In this document: one piece after another, positions 43,021-51,150 of the stretch
Layout of the letters: each line of letters opens with the position of its first letter
How positions within the stretch are numbered: position 1 is the first letter of the stretch
From: Patulibacter defluvii
GTDB taxonomy: Bacteria > Actinomycetota > Thermoleophilia > Solirubrobacterales > Solirubrobacteraceae
Direction: 5' to 3'
DNA: 64,000 nt
Assembly: GCF_034096925.1 (NCBI RefSeq)
Contig: NZ_JAWZSQ010000015.1
Location: 62,001 to 126,000 of the forward strand
Made by a program: the position numbers and the translations under genes
Notes under the pieces: model-generated
What the model was told of the DNA's origin: nothing
The model's database searches: none
Seen by the model: only the letters and a program-made list of their open reading frames with translations

Positions 43021-44490
43021 TCAGCCCTTCGCCAGCTTGACCGCGTCGCTGGTCCGCGTCTGCTTCGAGAGCGGGTCGACGAAGGTGTAGCGGTAGACGG
43101 CCTTCGACGACCGCGGCACCTTGACCTTGAACTGGCCGGCCGCGTTGGTGCTGACCGTCTTGTAGTCGCGGTAGCCGCTGCCGCTCTTGCGCTGGAGCGT
43201 CACCTGCAGCGCCTGGTTGCCCGGGCGCGCGTGACCCCAGACGTAGCCGGCCTTCGAGGTCCGCCAGCCGTAGATCGGATTGGCGAAGGCGGCGGCCAGC
43301 GGCTTGGCGCGGCCGTCGGCGAAGAAGAGGCCCGACTGCCAGCCGTTGTTCAGCTCCTCGCGGCCGGGAGCCAGCGGCTCGTCGAACCACTCGTACTGAG
43401 TCAGCATCTGGACCCGCGAGCTGCGGGCGGCGATCGACCAGCCCTGCTGGGTCCAGGCGTTCTGGCGCTTGAGCGAGATGCCCTCGCGCTTGTCGGGCGG
43501 GCTCGTCTGGTAGGCGTACTCGTCGAACCAGAACGGCATCTTGCTCGCCCCGGCCACCCGCAGCCGCTTGGCCCGGGTCAGCTTGTCGACCGCCGACGTG
43601 AGCCGCGAGAGGTCGGCCATCCGCGCGTTCGCCGTGGCGGGGTCGCGGCGCCCCGGCGACAGGTCGACCGAGTGCGGGTGGTACGAGAGCGCCTCGCCCT
43701 TGACCGCCGTGAACCGCTTGCAGTAGCCGCTGCGCTTGCGCTTGTACTTCGACGTCACGCACGACATCTCGCGCAGGAAGGTCAGGGGTTGCATCGCGGT
43801 CGTCGCCGTACGGGCCACGGCCGAGCCCTTCGACGAGGTGCCGCCGACCGCCACCCGGGCGACCGGGTCGTTGGCGTGGACCGCGTCGTAGCCGGCGACG
43901 GCCAGCTGGCGGTAGAGGTGCGGCGCGTAGGGCGAGCACTTGGTGCTCGACGTGCACTTGTACTGCGGCTGCAGCCACGAGCCGACGTTCGGCTCGTTCC
44001 AGATGATGTAGCGGTCGACCTTGGCCGCCACGTGCTTGGCCACCGCCGCCGCGAACTGCCCGAAGAGCCCGGGGTTCGGCGCCCAGCGGGTGTTGTGCCG
44101 CGCCGGCTCCATCGAGCCCCACAGCGGGCCCGGGCCCGAGATCACCAGCGTCACGCTCATCCCGTGCTGGCGGATCAGGTCGAGCCTGGCGTCGAGCGCC
44201 GAGAAGTCGTAGGCCTTCGGGTCGCTGCCGTTGAAGCCGGCCGGCGGCTTGACACTGTCCGGCGACGGCGCGAGCTTGCCCCACTCGGCGAAGGTCCGCA
44301 CGTCCTGCACGCCCTCGGCCTTCCACTTCGCCACCGTCGCGGCCGCACCACCCGGCGTCTGGCCCTTCAGCACGTTCTCGTCCGCGATCCCGGTCAGCAT
44401 CGTGCTCGACGCCGAGGCGAACGAGGGCAGGGCGAGCAGGGCGACGGCGACGCTGGTCGCGGTCACCGCGCGGCGGCTGGGGGAGGTCAT
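43021..44490 (-). CDS. Secreted glycoside hydrolase, clan GH-A-like (GH5/GH39-type)
   Basis: 489 residues. Signal peptide at 1-29 (SRRAVTATSVAVALLALPSFASA). A TIM-barrel domain follows: WKAEGVQDVRTFAEWGKLAP, VTLVISGPGPLW, and probable acid/base Glu166 in IIWNEPNVG. The probable nucleophile is Glu324 in FWFDEYAYQT, and YEWFDEP follows. A C-terminal beta domain (about 400-489) carries KSGSGYRDYKTVSTNAAGQFKVKVP. The start is fixed by AGAGGAGA nine bases upstream of ATG 44490. It likely cleaves an extracellular polysaccharide; specificity is unknown. Confidence 0.85.
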   Translation of the reverse strand: MTSPSRRAVTATSVAVALLALPSFASASSTMLTGIADENVLKGQTPGGAAATVAKWKAEGVQDVRTFAEWGKLAPSPDSVKPPAGFNGSDPKAYDFSALDARLDLIRQHGMSVTLVISGPGPLWGSMEPARHNTRWAPNPGLFGQFAAAVAKHVAAKVDRYIIWNEPNVGSWLQPQYKCTSSTKCSPYAPHLYRQLAVAGYDAVHANDPVARVAVGGTSSKGSAVARTATTAMQPLTFLREMSCVTSKYKRKRSGYCKRFTAVKGEALSYHPHSVDLSPGRRDPATANARMADLSRLTSAVDKLTRAKRLRVAGASKMPFWFDEYAYQTSPPDKREGISLKRQNAWTQQGWSIAARSSRVQMLTQYEWFDEPLAPGREELNNGWQSGLFFADGRAKPLAAAFANPIYGWRTSKAGYVWGHARPGNQALQVTLQRKSGSGYRDYKTVSTNAAGQFKVKVPRSSKAVYRYTFVDPLSKQTRTSDAVKLAKG

Positions 44491-44727
44491 CGGACGGGGT
44501 CTCCTCTCGAAGGGGGACGCGGGAGGCGCCGAACCGGGCGCTCGGAGGCGCTCGCGGTGCGCGGCACGGCGCGGGTCGGTGGTAGGAACCCACGGGCGGG
44601 CCGCGGGTTGCGGTTCGCAAGTCTCGCCGTTCCGGCGGACGGCCGGCGGCACGAACCCCTGGGACGGCCGTGCGACCGGCGGTAGCCGGACCGGATCGCG
44701 GCCCGCGGTCGTCTAGATTCCCCCGCG
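44491..44727. promoter_or_regulatory. Divergent intergenic region, glycoside hydrolase / proS
   Basis: 237 bases. The proS side carries TAGATT ending about 11 bases before its ATG. The glycoside hydrolase side has a strong ribosome site and probably a long GC-rich leader. No riboswitch or RNA gene is recognised. Confidence 0.4.
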
Positions 44728-46488
44728 ATGACGCGCCTCTCCCAGCTGCTGCTGCCCACCGAGCGCCAGCCGCCCGCCGACGCCGAGGCGGTCTCGCACC
44801 AGCTGATGGTGCGGGCCGGTCTGGTCCGTCAGATGGGCGCGGGTCTCTGGAGCTGGCTGCCGGCCGGTTGGCGCGTCCACCAGAAGATCGTCGCGATCAT
44901 CCGCGAGGAGATGGAGCGGATCGGGGCCCAGGAGGTCCTGATGCCGGTCCTCCAGCCGGCCGAGCTGTGGCGGCGGACCGGTCGCTACGACGCGATCCAG
45001 GGCGAGCTGTTCCGGCTCAAGGACCGCAAGGACGCCGACATGGTCCTGGCGATGACGCACGAGGAGGCGATGACCAACCACGTCGCCCAGATCGTCCGCA
45101 GCTACCGCGACCTGCCCTTCAGCCTCTTCCAGTTCCAGGTCAAGGAGCGGGACGAGCCGCGGCCGCGCGCCGGCGTCCTCCGGACCCGCGAGTTCGTGAT
45201 GAAGGACGCCTACACCTTCGATCGCGACGAGGCCGGTCTGCAGGCCCACTACGAGCGCTACCGCGAGGCCTACGCCCGGGTCTACGACCGCAGCGGCCTG
45301 CGCTGGTACGAGGTCGAGTCCGACACCGGGATGATGGGCGGCAAGCGCGCCCACGAGTACATGGCGCCCTGCCCCGCCGGCGAGGACGACGTGGTCCTGG
45401 CCGGGGACTACGCGGCCAACGTCGAGGTCGCCAGCGCCGACGCCCAGCCGGTCGACCTGCCGCCCGCGCCCGCCGCGCCGGTCCGGGTCGAGACCCCCGG
45501 CACGACCACGATCGCCGCCCTCGCCGAGCACCTGGACCGTCCCGCCGGCGCGCTGCTGAAGGCCTTCCCGGTCGTCGTCACGCCCGCCCCGCCCACCACC
45601 CCCGTCAAGGGCGAGGTTCCGGCGGTCGAGCCGCGACTGGTGCTGGTGCTGCTGCGCGGCGACCACGAGGTGGTCGAGATCAAGCTCGCCAAGGCGCTCG
45701 GCGGCAGCGTCCGCCAGGCCAGCGAGCAGGAGATCCGCGACCGGATCGGCCCGCCCGGCTTCCTCGGCCCGATCGGCCGCGACGTGCCGGTGCTGCTCGA
45801 CGCCGCGGCCGCCGCCACCAGCGAGGCGAACCCCGGCGGCGGCTGGGTGGTCGGCGCCAACGAGGTCGACGTGCACCTCGACGGCGTCGTCCCCGGCCGC
45901 GACTTCGCCTACGAGGTCGGCGACGTCCGCGCCGTCGTCGCCGGCGACACCGTCGACGGCCGTCCGGTGACGATCGAGCCGGCGATCGAGATCGGCAACA
46001 TCTTCCAGCTGATGACCCGCTACTCCGTGCCGCTCGGGGCGACCTACCTCGACGAGGACGGCAAGGAGCAGCCGATCATCATGGGCTCCTACGGGATCGG
46101 CCCGGCCCGGATCGCCGCCGCCGCCGTCGAGCAGTTCCACGACGAGCGCGGGATCGCGTGGCCGAAGGCGATCGCGCCCTTCCAGGTCGAGGTCGTGGCA
46201 CTCGGCAAGCGCGGGACCGAGGAGCAGGAGGCCGCCGCCCGCGTCTACGACGAGCTGACCGCCGCCGGCTTCGAGACCCTGCTCGACGACCGCGACGGCG
46301 GCGCCGGGGCGAAGCTGACCGACGCCGAGCTGCTCGGCTGCCCGCTGCGGATCACCGTCGGCAAGCGCTCGCTGGCCGAGGGTCGGGTCGAGGCCCAGAT
46401 CCGCCGCGGCCAGGAGACGATCGAGGGCGGGCTGCCGCTCGACGGCCTGGTCGCCGCGGTCCGCGAGCTGTGGGAGCGGATCCCCTGA
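44728..46488 (+). CDS. proS: Proline--tRNA ligase (bacterial type)
   Basis: 586 residues. Class II core: RMGAGLWSWLP-like motif 1 (RQMGAGLWSWLPAGWRV), MTHEEAMT, the motif 2 stretch FQVKERDEPRPRAGVLRTREFVMKDAYTFD, and a bacterial INS editing insertion at about 225-390 (TTTIAALAEHL, LLRGDHEVVEIKLAKAL). Motif 3 IIMGSYGIGPARIAAAAVEQ follows, then the anticodon-binding domain. It charges tRNA-Pro. Its stop overlaps the next gene, probably cotranscribed. Confidence 0.96.
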   Translation: MTRLSQLLLPTERQPPADAEAVSHQLMVRAGLVRQMGAGLWSWLPAGWRVHQKIVAIIREEMERIGAQEVLMPVLQPAELWRRTGRYDAIQGELFRLKDRKDADMVLAMTHEEAMTNHVAQIVRSYRDLPFSLFQFQVKERDEPRPRAGVLRTREFVMKDAYTFDRDEAGLQAHYERYREAYARVYDRSGLRWYEVESDTGMMGGKRAHEYMAPCPAGEDDVVLAGDYAANVEVASADAQPVDLPPAPAAPVRVETPGTTTIAALAEHLDRPAGALLKAFPVVVTPAPPTTPVKGEVPAVEPRLVLVLLRGDHEVVEIKLAKALGGSVRQASEQEIRDRIGPPGFLGPIGRDVPVLLDAAAAATSEANPGGGWVVGANEVDVHLDGVVPGRDFAYEVGDVRAVVAGDTVDGRPVTIEPAIEIGNIFQLMTRYSVPLGATYLDEDGKEQPIIMGSYGIGPARIAAAAVEQFHDERGIAWPKAIAPFQVEVVALGKRGTEEQEAAARVYDELTAAGFETLLDDRDGGAGAKLTDAELLGCPLRITVGKRSLAEGRVEAQIRRGQETIEGGLPLDGLVAAVRELWERIP

Positions 46489-47324
46489 TCCCGGCCGGCC
46501 CCGAACCGCCGCGGGACGAGGGCCGCCCGGGCGCACCGGCCGACGGCGCCAAGGGGCCGGTCCGCGAGCGCGCCGAGCAGGTCCGCGACCGCACGCGCGA
46601 ACGGGCCGAGCAGGTCCGCGACCGGACCCGCGAGCGGACCGAGCAGCTGCGGGAGCGGACCGAGCCGATCCGCGACAAGACCCGCGAGCAGACCGAGCGG
46701 GTCCGGATGACCGTCTACCGGCTGTTCGGGATCGACCGCTCCGGTCCGCCGCCGGTGCAGACCCTGCCCGGCCAGCCGCTGCGGGTCTGGACGCTGCCGA
46801 ACGCCGTCGGGATGATCCGACTGGCCCTGATCCCGGTCTTCCTGGTGCTGGCGCTGGGCAGCGACACGGGCACCGACGCGGCGCCGGCGATCCTCTTCGC
46901 CTTCATCGCCGGCAGCGACTACCTGGACGGCTTCCTGGCCCGCGCGACCGGCCAGTACAGCCGCTTCGGGGCGCTGCTCGACCCGGTCACCGACCGCTCG
47001 CTGGTGCTGGCCGGCGGTGTCGTCTGCTGGCACTTCGAGCTGCTGCCGCGGTGGGCGCTGGCGGTGCTCGTCGCGCGCGAGCTGTACGTGCTCTACAACG
47101 GCCGCCGGGCGGTCCGGCTGGGCCTCGGGATGCAGGTCAACTGGTGGGGCCGGATCGCCGTCGTGCCGACGATGGGCAGCCTCTTCTTCGCCCTGGTCGG
47201 GCTGGAGACGCTCTCCGAGGTGCTGCTGTACATCGGCGTCACGCTGTCGCTGCTGGCCGCCGCCCGCTACACGGTCCAGGGTCGGCGGGCGCTGCGCGAG
47301 CGTCGCGAGGCCGCCGACGCGTAG
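46470..47324 (+). CDS. CDP-alcohol phosphatidyltransferase with N-terminal repeat helix
   Basis: 284 residues from GTG 46470, which overlaps proS by 19 bases; an in-frame CTG at 46485 or ATG at 46708 are alternatives. Residues about 30-80 are an 11-residue repeat (RERAEQVRDRT) forming a highly charged helix. The membrane enzyme follows: about six helices and the full motif D-x2-DG-x2-AR-x8-G-x3-D-x3-D in SDYLDGFLARATGQYSRFGALLDPVTD. Members make phosphatidylglycerophosphate, PI-phosphate or cardiolipin; which one is not clear. The repeat helix is not typical of the family. Confidence 0.85.
   Translation: MGADPLIPAGPEPPRDEGRPGAPADGAKGPVRERAEQVRDRTRERAEQVRDRTRERTEQLRERTEPIRDKTREQTERVRMTVYRLFGIDRSGPPPVQTLPGQPLRVWTLPNAVGMIRLALIPVFLVLALGSDTGTDAAPAILFAFIAGSDYLDGFLARATGQYSRFGALLDPVTDRSLVLAGGVVCWHFELLPRWALAVLVARELYVLYNGRRAVRLGLGMQVNWWGRIAVVPTMGSLFFALVGLETLSEVLLYIGVTLSLLAAARYTVQGRRALRERREAADA
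46563..46706 (+). repeat. 33-bp in-frame tandem repeats
   Basis: Three full 33-base units (46563-46595, 46596-46628, 46629-46661) and two shortened ones encode RERAEQVRDRT-like 11-residue repeats. Codon differences between units show age. They sit at the N-terminus of the CDP-alcohol phosphatidyltransferase. Confidence 0.8.
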
Positions 47325-47352
47325 CGCCCGAGCAGCACGCGCGACGGCCCCC

Positions 47353-47378
47353 CGACCTCCACCCTCAACTGGAGGTCG
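47353..47378. terminator. 9-bp hairpin after the phosphatidyltransferase gene
   Basis: CGACCTCCA (47353-47361) pairs perfectly with TGGAGGTCG (47370-47378) around an 8-base loop, 28 bases after the stop at 47324 and upstream of a TATGCT hexamer (47401-47406) that probably serves the next operon. Confidence 0.5.
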
Positions 47379-47441
47379 AGGAGCGGGCCGGGAGCGCTGG
47401 TATGCTCGCCGGGCCGTCCCTCCTTCGGAGCCTCTTAGCGC

Positions 47442-47735
47442 ATGGAAGACACGTTCCCCGATCTCGGCAGCCTCTCCGACGAGGAGCTGAAGGCGATGAT
47501 CGACCGCCTGACCACGGAGGAGACCGAGGTCAGCTACCGCCGCCGGATCCTGCACGGGCAGATCGACATCCTGCGAGCCGAGCTCGTCAGCCGCCTGCGC
47601 CGCAAGCACGAGGACGGCGAGGCCGTGATCGGGGGGTCCGACGTCGACCGCCTGACCGAGATCCTGGCCGGGCGGGCCGCGGGCCTGCGCCCCGCCGACG
47701 AGGTCGAGGGCGGCGAGGGGAGCGCGACCTCCTGA
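47442..47735 (+). CDS. RsiG-like anti-sigma factor (putative c-di-GMP-binding)
   Basis: 97 residues. A short N-terminal helix (LSDEELKAMIDRLTTEE) leads into a long helix VSYRRRILHGQIDILRAELV. The RsiG c-di-GMP signature E(x3)S(x2)R(x3)Q(x3)D aligns as Glu27-Ser31-Arg34-His38-Asp42, with His in the Gln place. RsiG in Streptomyces holds sigma WhiG when c-di-GMP is bound; short homodimeric forms are known from Rubrobacter. The single motif copy and 97-residue length fit the homodimer type. No WhiG gene is in this window. It is first in a cluster with FHA, MerR and apt genes; the stop overlaps the FHA start (TGATG). Confidence 0.72.
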   Translation: MEDTFPDLGSLSDEELKAMIDRLTTEETEVSYRRRILHGQIDILRAELVSRLRRKHEDGEAVIGGSDVDRLTEILAGRAAGLRPADEVEGGEGSATS

Positions 47736-48205
47736 TGGCCGTCCACTGCCCGGAGTGCGGGTTCGTCGCGGGCGAGGGCGCCAACTTCTGCCCCAAGTGC
47801 GGGGCCTACCTGGGCGACATCCAGGCGCCGCAGGAGCCGACGACGGCGACCTACCGCGTCGGCGACACCGGCGAGGTCGCCGCGGTCGACCTGGCCGCGG
47901 TCCGCGAGTCGGGCGGGGCGGCGCTGGTCGTCCGGGCCGGCGGCGGCCGCGAGGGGGAGAGCTTCCCGCTCGCCGGCGAGCGGGTCACGATCGGCCGCCG
48001 TCCGGAGAGCGACCTCTTCCTCGACGACGTGACCGTCTCGCGCGATCACGCGATCGTCGTCTCGCGCAACGACGGCTGGCACATCGACGACCTCGGGTCG
48101 CTCAACGGGACCTACGTCAACCGCCGGCGGATCGACAGCTCGTTGCTGCACGACGGCGACGAGGTCCAGGTCGGCAAGTACAAGCTCACCTTCCTGGCCC
48201 GCTGA
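47735..48205 (+). CDS. Zinc-ribbon FHA domain protein
   Basis: 156 residues. Residues 5-22 form a zinc ribbon (CPECG...FCPKCG; Cys5, 8, 19, 22). The FHA domain spans about 70-155: VTIGRRPESDLFLDDVTVSRDHAIVV...LGSLNGTYVNRRRID, with the Arg, Ser and Asn residues that bind phosphothreonine. FHA proteins such as GarA/OdhI sit in the same place before an FtsR-like merR gene in Actinobacteria. The N-terminal phosphorylation motif of GarA is not seen. Partner proteins would be Ser/Thr kinase targets. Confidence 0.9.
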   Translation: MAVHCPECGFVAGEGANFCPKCGAYLGDIQAPQEPTTATYRVGDTGEVAAVDLAAVRESGGAALVVRAGGGREGESFPLAGERVTIGRRPESDLFLDDVTVSRDHAIVVSRNDGWHIDDLGSLNGTYVNRRRIDSSLLHDGDEVQVGKYKLTFLAR

Positions 48206-48212
48206 GGCCCCG

Positions 48213-48989
48213 ATGGCGGAGGACCACGTCAGCGAGGCGCCGGCGGCAGGACGACCGGCCGCGTCGCCGGCCGCGGGCCGCAGCGGTCGGCCGCTGACGA
48301 TCGGCCAGGTCTGCAAGCTGCTGGTCGGCGAGTTCCCCGACATCTCGATCTCGAAGATCCGCTACCTCGAGGACCAGAAGCTGCTGCACCCGCGGCGGAC
48401 CAGCGGCGGCTACCGGCTCTTCGGCAGCGACGACGTCGACCGGCTGCGGACGATCCTGCGGCTGCAGCGCGACGAGTTCCTGCCGCTGCGGGTGATCCGC
48501 CAGGAGCTGGCCGCCGGCCGTGGCCAGGAGCCGCGGGTGGTCGAGCCGGACGGCGACCAGTCGCCCGCCCCGACCTCGAGCGGCCACCGGCCGTTGATCC
48601 GCGCCGGCGGCGGCACGCTGCGGACCGTCGAGGAGCTGTGCGAGGACACCCGCGCGACGCCCCAGCTGGTCAAGGAGCTGCGCGACTTCGGCGTCGTCCA
48701 GGGCCACGAGCACGAGGGCGCGATCGTCTTCGACGACGACGAGCGCGAGATCGTGCGGGCCGCGGTCGAGCTGGCCCGCTACGGCGTCGGGGGCCGCCAC
48801 CTGCGGGTCCTCCGCAGCTCGGCCGACCGCGAGGGCGCGCTGCTCGAGCAGCTGCTCGGCCCCGCCCTGCGCTCGCGCAACGCCGAGCGGCGGGCCGAGG
48901 CGGTCGACGCGCTCGAGACGCTGGCCGCCACCACCATGCGGCTCAAGCACCTGCTGCTGATCCGCGACCTGCGGCGGCTGGTCGCGTGA
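48213..48989 (+). CDS. MerR-family regulator, FtsR-like
   Basis: 258 residues. The DNA-binding winged helix is at about 28-95 (LTIGQVCKLLVGEFPDISISKIRYLEDQKLLHPRRTSGGYRLFGSDDVDRLRTIL). A linker follows, then a second HTH-like/helical region (RTVEELCEDTRATPQLVKELRDFGVV). The 'FPDISISKIRYLEDQKLL' wording is characteristic of the actinobacterial FtsR group (Corynebacterium FtsR, mycobacterial Rv1828), which promotes ftsZ expression. Its position after an FHA gene supports that reading. It lacks Cys residues for a metal sensor. Its stop overlaps apt. Confidence 0.87.
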   Translation: MAEDHVSEAPAAGRPAASPAAGRSGRPLTIGQVCKLLVGEFPDISISKIRYLEDQKLLHPRRTSGGYRLFGSDDVDRLRTILRLQRDEFLPLRVIRQELAAGRGQEPRVVEPDGDQSPAPTSSGHRPLIRAGGGTLRTVEELCEDTRATPQLVKELRDFGVVQGHEHEGAIVFDDDEREIVRAAVELARYGVGGRHLRVLRSSADREGALLEQLLGPALRSRNAERRAEAVDALETLAATTMRLKHLLLIRDLRRLVA

Positions 48990-49540
48990 GCGGCGAGGAA
49001 CGGCGGCCGCCGGCCGACGCGGTCGACCTGCGCGACCACATCGTCGACCTGCCCGACCATCCCGAGCCGGGCATCACCTTCCGCGACATCACCCCGGTGC
49101 TGGCCCACCCCGAGGCGCTGGCCAGCGCGGTCGACCAGCTGACCGCGCTGACCGCCGAGCTCGGCGTCGAGCGGGTGATCGCGGCCGAGGCCCGCGGCTT
49201 CCTGCTCGGGCCAGCGCTGGCCCGCGAGCTGGGCGCGGGCTTCCTGCTCGCCCGCAAGCCGGGCAAGCTGCCGCGGCAGACGATCTCGGTGAGCTACGAG
49301 CTGGAGTACGGCACCGACCACCTCGAGGTCCACGCCGACCTGCTGCCGCCGGGTACGCGGGTGCTCGTCCACGACGACCTGCTGGCCACGGGCGGGACGG
49401 CGGGCGCGCTCTGCGCCCTGGTCGAGCGGCTGGGCGGCGAGGTCGTCGCCTGCTCGTTCCTGGTCGAGCTGGCCTTCCTCGACGGCCGCGCGGCGCTGGC
49501 GCCCCACGACGTCCACGCGCTCGTGCGCTACGACCACTGA
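48986..49540 (+). CDS. apt: Adenine phosphoribosyltransferase
   Basis: 184 residues. It forms AMP from adenine and PRPP in purine salvage. IVDLPDHPEPGITFRDITPVLAHPEAL starts the hood region. RVIAAEARGFLLGPALARELGAGFLLARKPGKLP is highly conserved, and the PRPP loop is VLVHDDLLATGGTAGAL. The GTG start overlaps the merR stop by four bases. Because apt in other actinobacteria is usually next to relA, this location is unusual. Confidence 0.94.
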   Translation: MSGEERRPPADAVDLRDHIVDLPDHPEPGITFRDITPVLAHPEALASAVDQLTALTAELGVERVIAAEARGFLLGPALARELGAGFLLARKPGKLPRQTISVSYELEYGTDHLEVHADLLPPGTRVLVHDDLLATGGTAGALCALVERLGGEVVACSFLVELAFLDGRAALAPHDVHALVRYDH

Positions 49541-49552
49541 GCGGAGGACCGG

Positions 49553-50002
49553 ATGGCCAACGACGCCAGCGCGGTGGCCACGGCCGTCCTCGACGCCACC
49601 CCGGCGGACGTCTGGTACCTGATCTCCGACGGCGGCCGGATCGTCTCCTGGTGGCCGCGGGCCGAGCGGGTCGAGGACGTCCAGGGCGGCCGCTTCACGC
49701 TCGTCCTGCGCAGCTCGCGCGGGGTGCCGGTGCGGATGGACTGGCGGGTCGCCGCCTCGCGCCGCGAGCAGCTGCAGCGGTGGGAGCAGGACCTGGCCGG
49801 GACGCCGTTCGCGCGGGCCCTGACCCGCAGCGCGGTCGAGCTGCGGCTGGAGCCGGTCGACGACGGGGCCCGCTGCCGCGTGACCTACGCGGTCGAGCGC
49901 GACCTGGTCCAGCGCGGCTTCATCGCCCGGCTGCTGGGGCGGCGGGCCGCGCGCCGGCAGGCGGGCGAGGCGCTCGACCAGCTGCGCCGCGCGATCGGCT
50001 GA
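49553..50002 (+). CDS. SRPBCC-family protein
   Basis: 149 residues, START/Bet v1-like fold: TAVLDATPADVWYLISDGGRIVSWWPRAERVEDV opens as the family does, and VELRLEPVDDGARCRVTYAVERDL and a C-terminal helix (RRAARRQAGEALDQLRRAIG) close it. It probably binds a hydrophobic ligand or acts as a polyketide-cyclase-like enzyme; ligand unknown. GGAGGA precedes the ATG by 4 to 5 bases, and it lies 12 bases after apt, so it belongs to the same operon. Confidence 0.83.
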   Translation: MANDASAVATAVLDATPADVWYLISDGGRIVSWWPRAERVEDVQGGRFTLVLRSSRGVPVRMDWRVAASRREQLQRWEQDLAGTPFARALTRSAVELRLEPVDDGARCRVTYAVERDLVQRGFIARLLGRRAARRQAGEALDQLRRAIG

Positions 50003-50024
50003 CCGCGCGGCCGCGGGCCGTCCC

Positions 50025-51062
50025 TCAGCGCTTGATCGCGCCGCGCACGATCGTCTTGCCGGGCTCGTTGCCCTTCAGCGTCTGCTCGGTCTCCTCGGCG
50101 ATCACCATCGTCGTGTACTTCGCCGGGTCGATCCGGAACTCCGAGTTGCCCTGGATGTCCTTGCCGACCATCAGCGGGATCACGGTGCCGGTGATCTGGC
50201 CCTTGGCGTTGATGGTCTTGGTCGTCGCCTTGCCGGTCGACGGGTCCTTCTCGCCGTTGCTGAACCAGCCCAGGCGGACCGCCTGCTGGCCGCCGCCGGT
50301 CAGCCAGACGGCGTAGGTCAGGCGGCGGCTCGACTTCAGCGGCTTGAACCGCTCGCCGGCCAGCGTGGCGACGATCTGGCCGTCGGCGACCTGCAGCTGG
50401 GCGGCGGCCTTCGGCGACGACTTGCCGCCGCCGGGGGCGTTCAGCACCACCGTCTGGAGCATGCCGGAGGGCAGCTGCGTGTAGTTCGGCGCGGCGTCGG
50501 TGGTGCTGGTGGCGGTCGGCGTCGAGGCGGTGCTGTCGCCCGCGTCGTCGCCGCCGTCGAAGACCCCGGTCACCCAGAGCACGATCGCCGCGGTCACCAG
50601 CGCCCCGGCGACGAGCAGCAGGATCGTGCCGGCACCGCGCCGCTGGCGGTCGCGGCCCTCGGCGACGGTGCGGGCGTCGAGCGCGGCGAACGCCTCGCGG
50701 ACGTCCTCGCCGTCGCCCGGGACCGCCGGCAGCTCGTCGCCGGCCAGCGGGCGCAGCTCGGCGGCCACCAGCCGCGCCCAGGTGCGGGCCGGGGCCTGCT
50801 GCTCGAGCAGGTCGCGGGTGGCCTGGCGGTCGCTCGCCGGCTGCTGGCCGAGCAGGTAGTCGGCGATCCGGTCGCGGTCCTCCGGCTCGAGGCCGGGAAC
50901 GTCGTCCGGGGCCAGCCCGTCGACCGCGTCCAGCGATCGCTCGCGGACCAGCGCGGCGTCGAGGCCGAGCGCCCCGGCCACGTCGGCGTAGGCGAGCTTG
51001 CGCCGCAGCACGAGCTGCAGCACGGCCTGCTGGTCGGGGTGGAGCTCCTCCAAGCGCGACAT
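50025..51062 (-). CDS. HTH-transmembrane protein, anti-sigma-like
   Basis: 345 residues. The N-terminus (SRLEELHPDQQAVLQLVLRRKLAYADVAGALGLDAALVRERSLDAVDGL) resembles a sigma-70 region 4 HTH. Residues about 60-140 are helical and acidic. One membrane helix lies at about 145-167 (GTILLLVAGALVTAAIVLWVTGVF), followed by a Thr/Asp-rich linker and an extracellular beta domain (QTVVLNAPGGGK...AVWLTGGGQQAVRLGWFS) similar to anti-sigma-K C-terminal domains. It could be a signal-transducing protein with an anti-sigma-like outer domain, but no ECF gene adjoins it. Confidence 0.7.
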   Translation of the reverse strand: MSRLEELHPDQQAVLQLVLRRKLAYADVAGALGLDAALVRERSLDAVDGLAPDDVPGLEPEDRDRIADYLLGQQPASDRQATRDLLEQQAPARTWARLVAAELRPLAGDELPAVPGDGEDVREAFAALDARTVAEGRDRQRRGAGTILLLVAGALVTAAIVLWVTGVFDGGDDAGDSTASTPTATSTTDAAPNYTQLPSGMLQTVVLNAPGGGKSSPKAAAQLQVADGQIVATLAGERFKPLKSSRRLTYAVWLTGGGQQAVRLGWFSNGEKDPSTGKATTKTINAKGQITGTVIPLMVGKDIQGNSEFRIDPAKYTTMVIAEETEQTLKGNEPGKTIVRGAIKR

Positions 51063-51150
51063 CAGCGGGAAAATCTACCGGCGCGACGGTTCGGAACGTG
51101 TAAGGGACGGCGATGAGCGTGGGAGGCCCCGCGCGACATAGGATTCGCCG

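Noticed and set aside
44491..44727. Possible riboswitch in the long leader of the glycoside hydrolase gene
   Set aside because: GC-rich hairpins occur, but no known riboswitch block is present.
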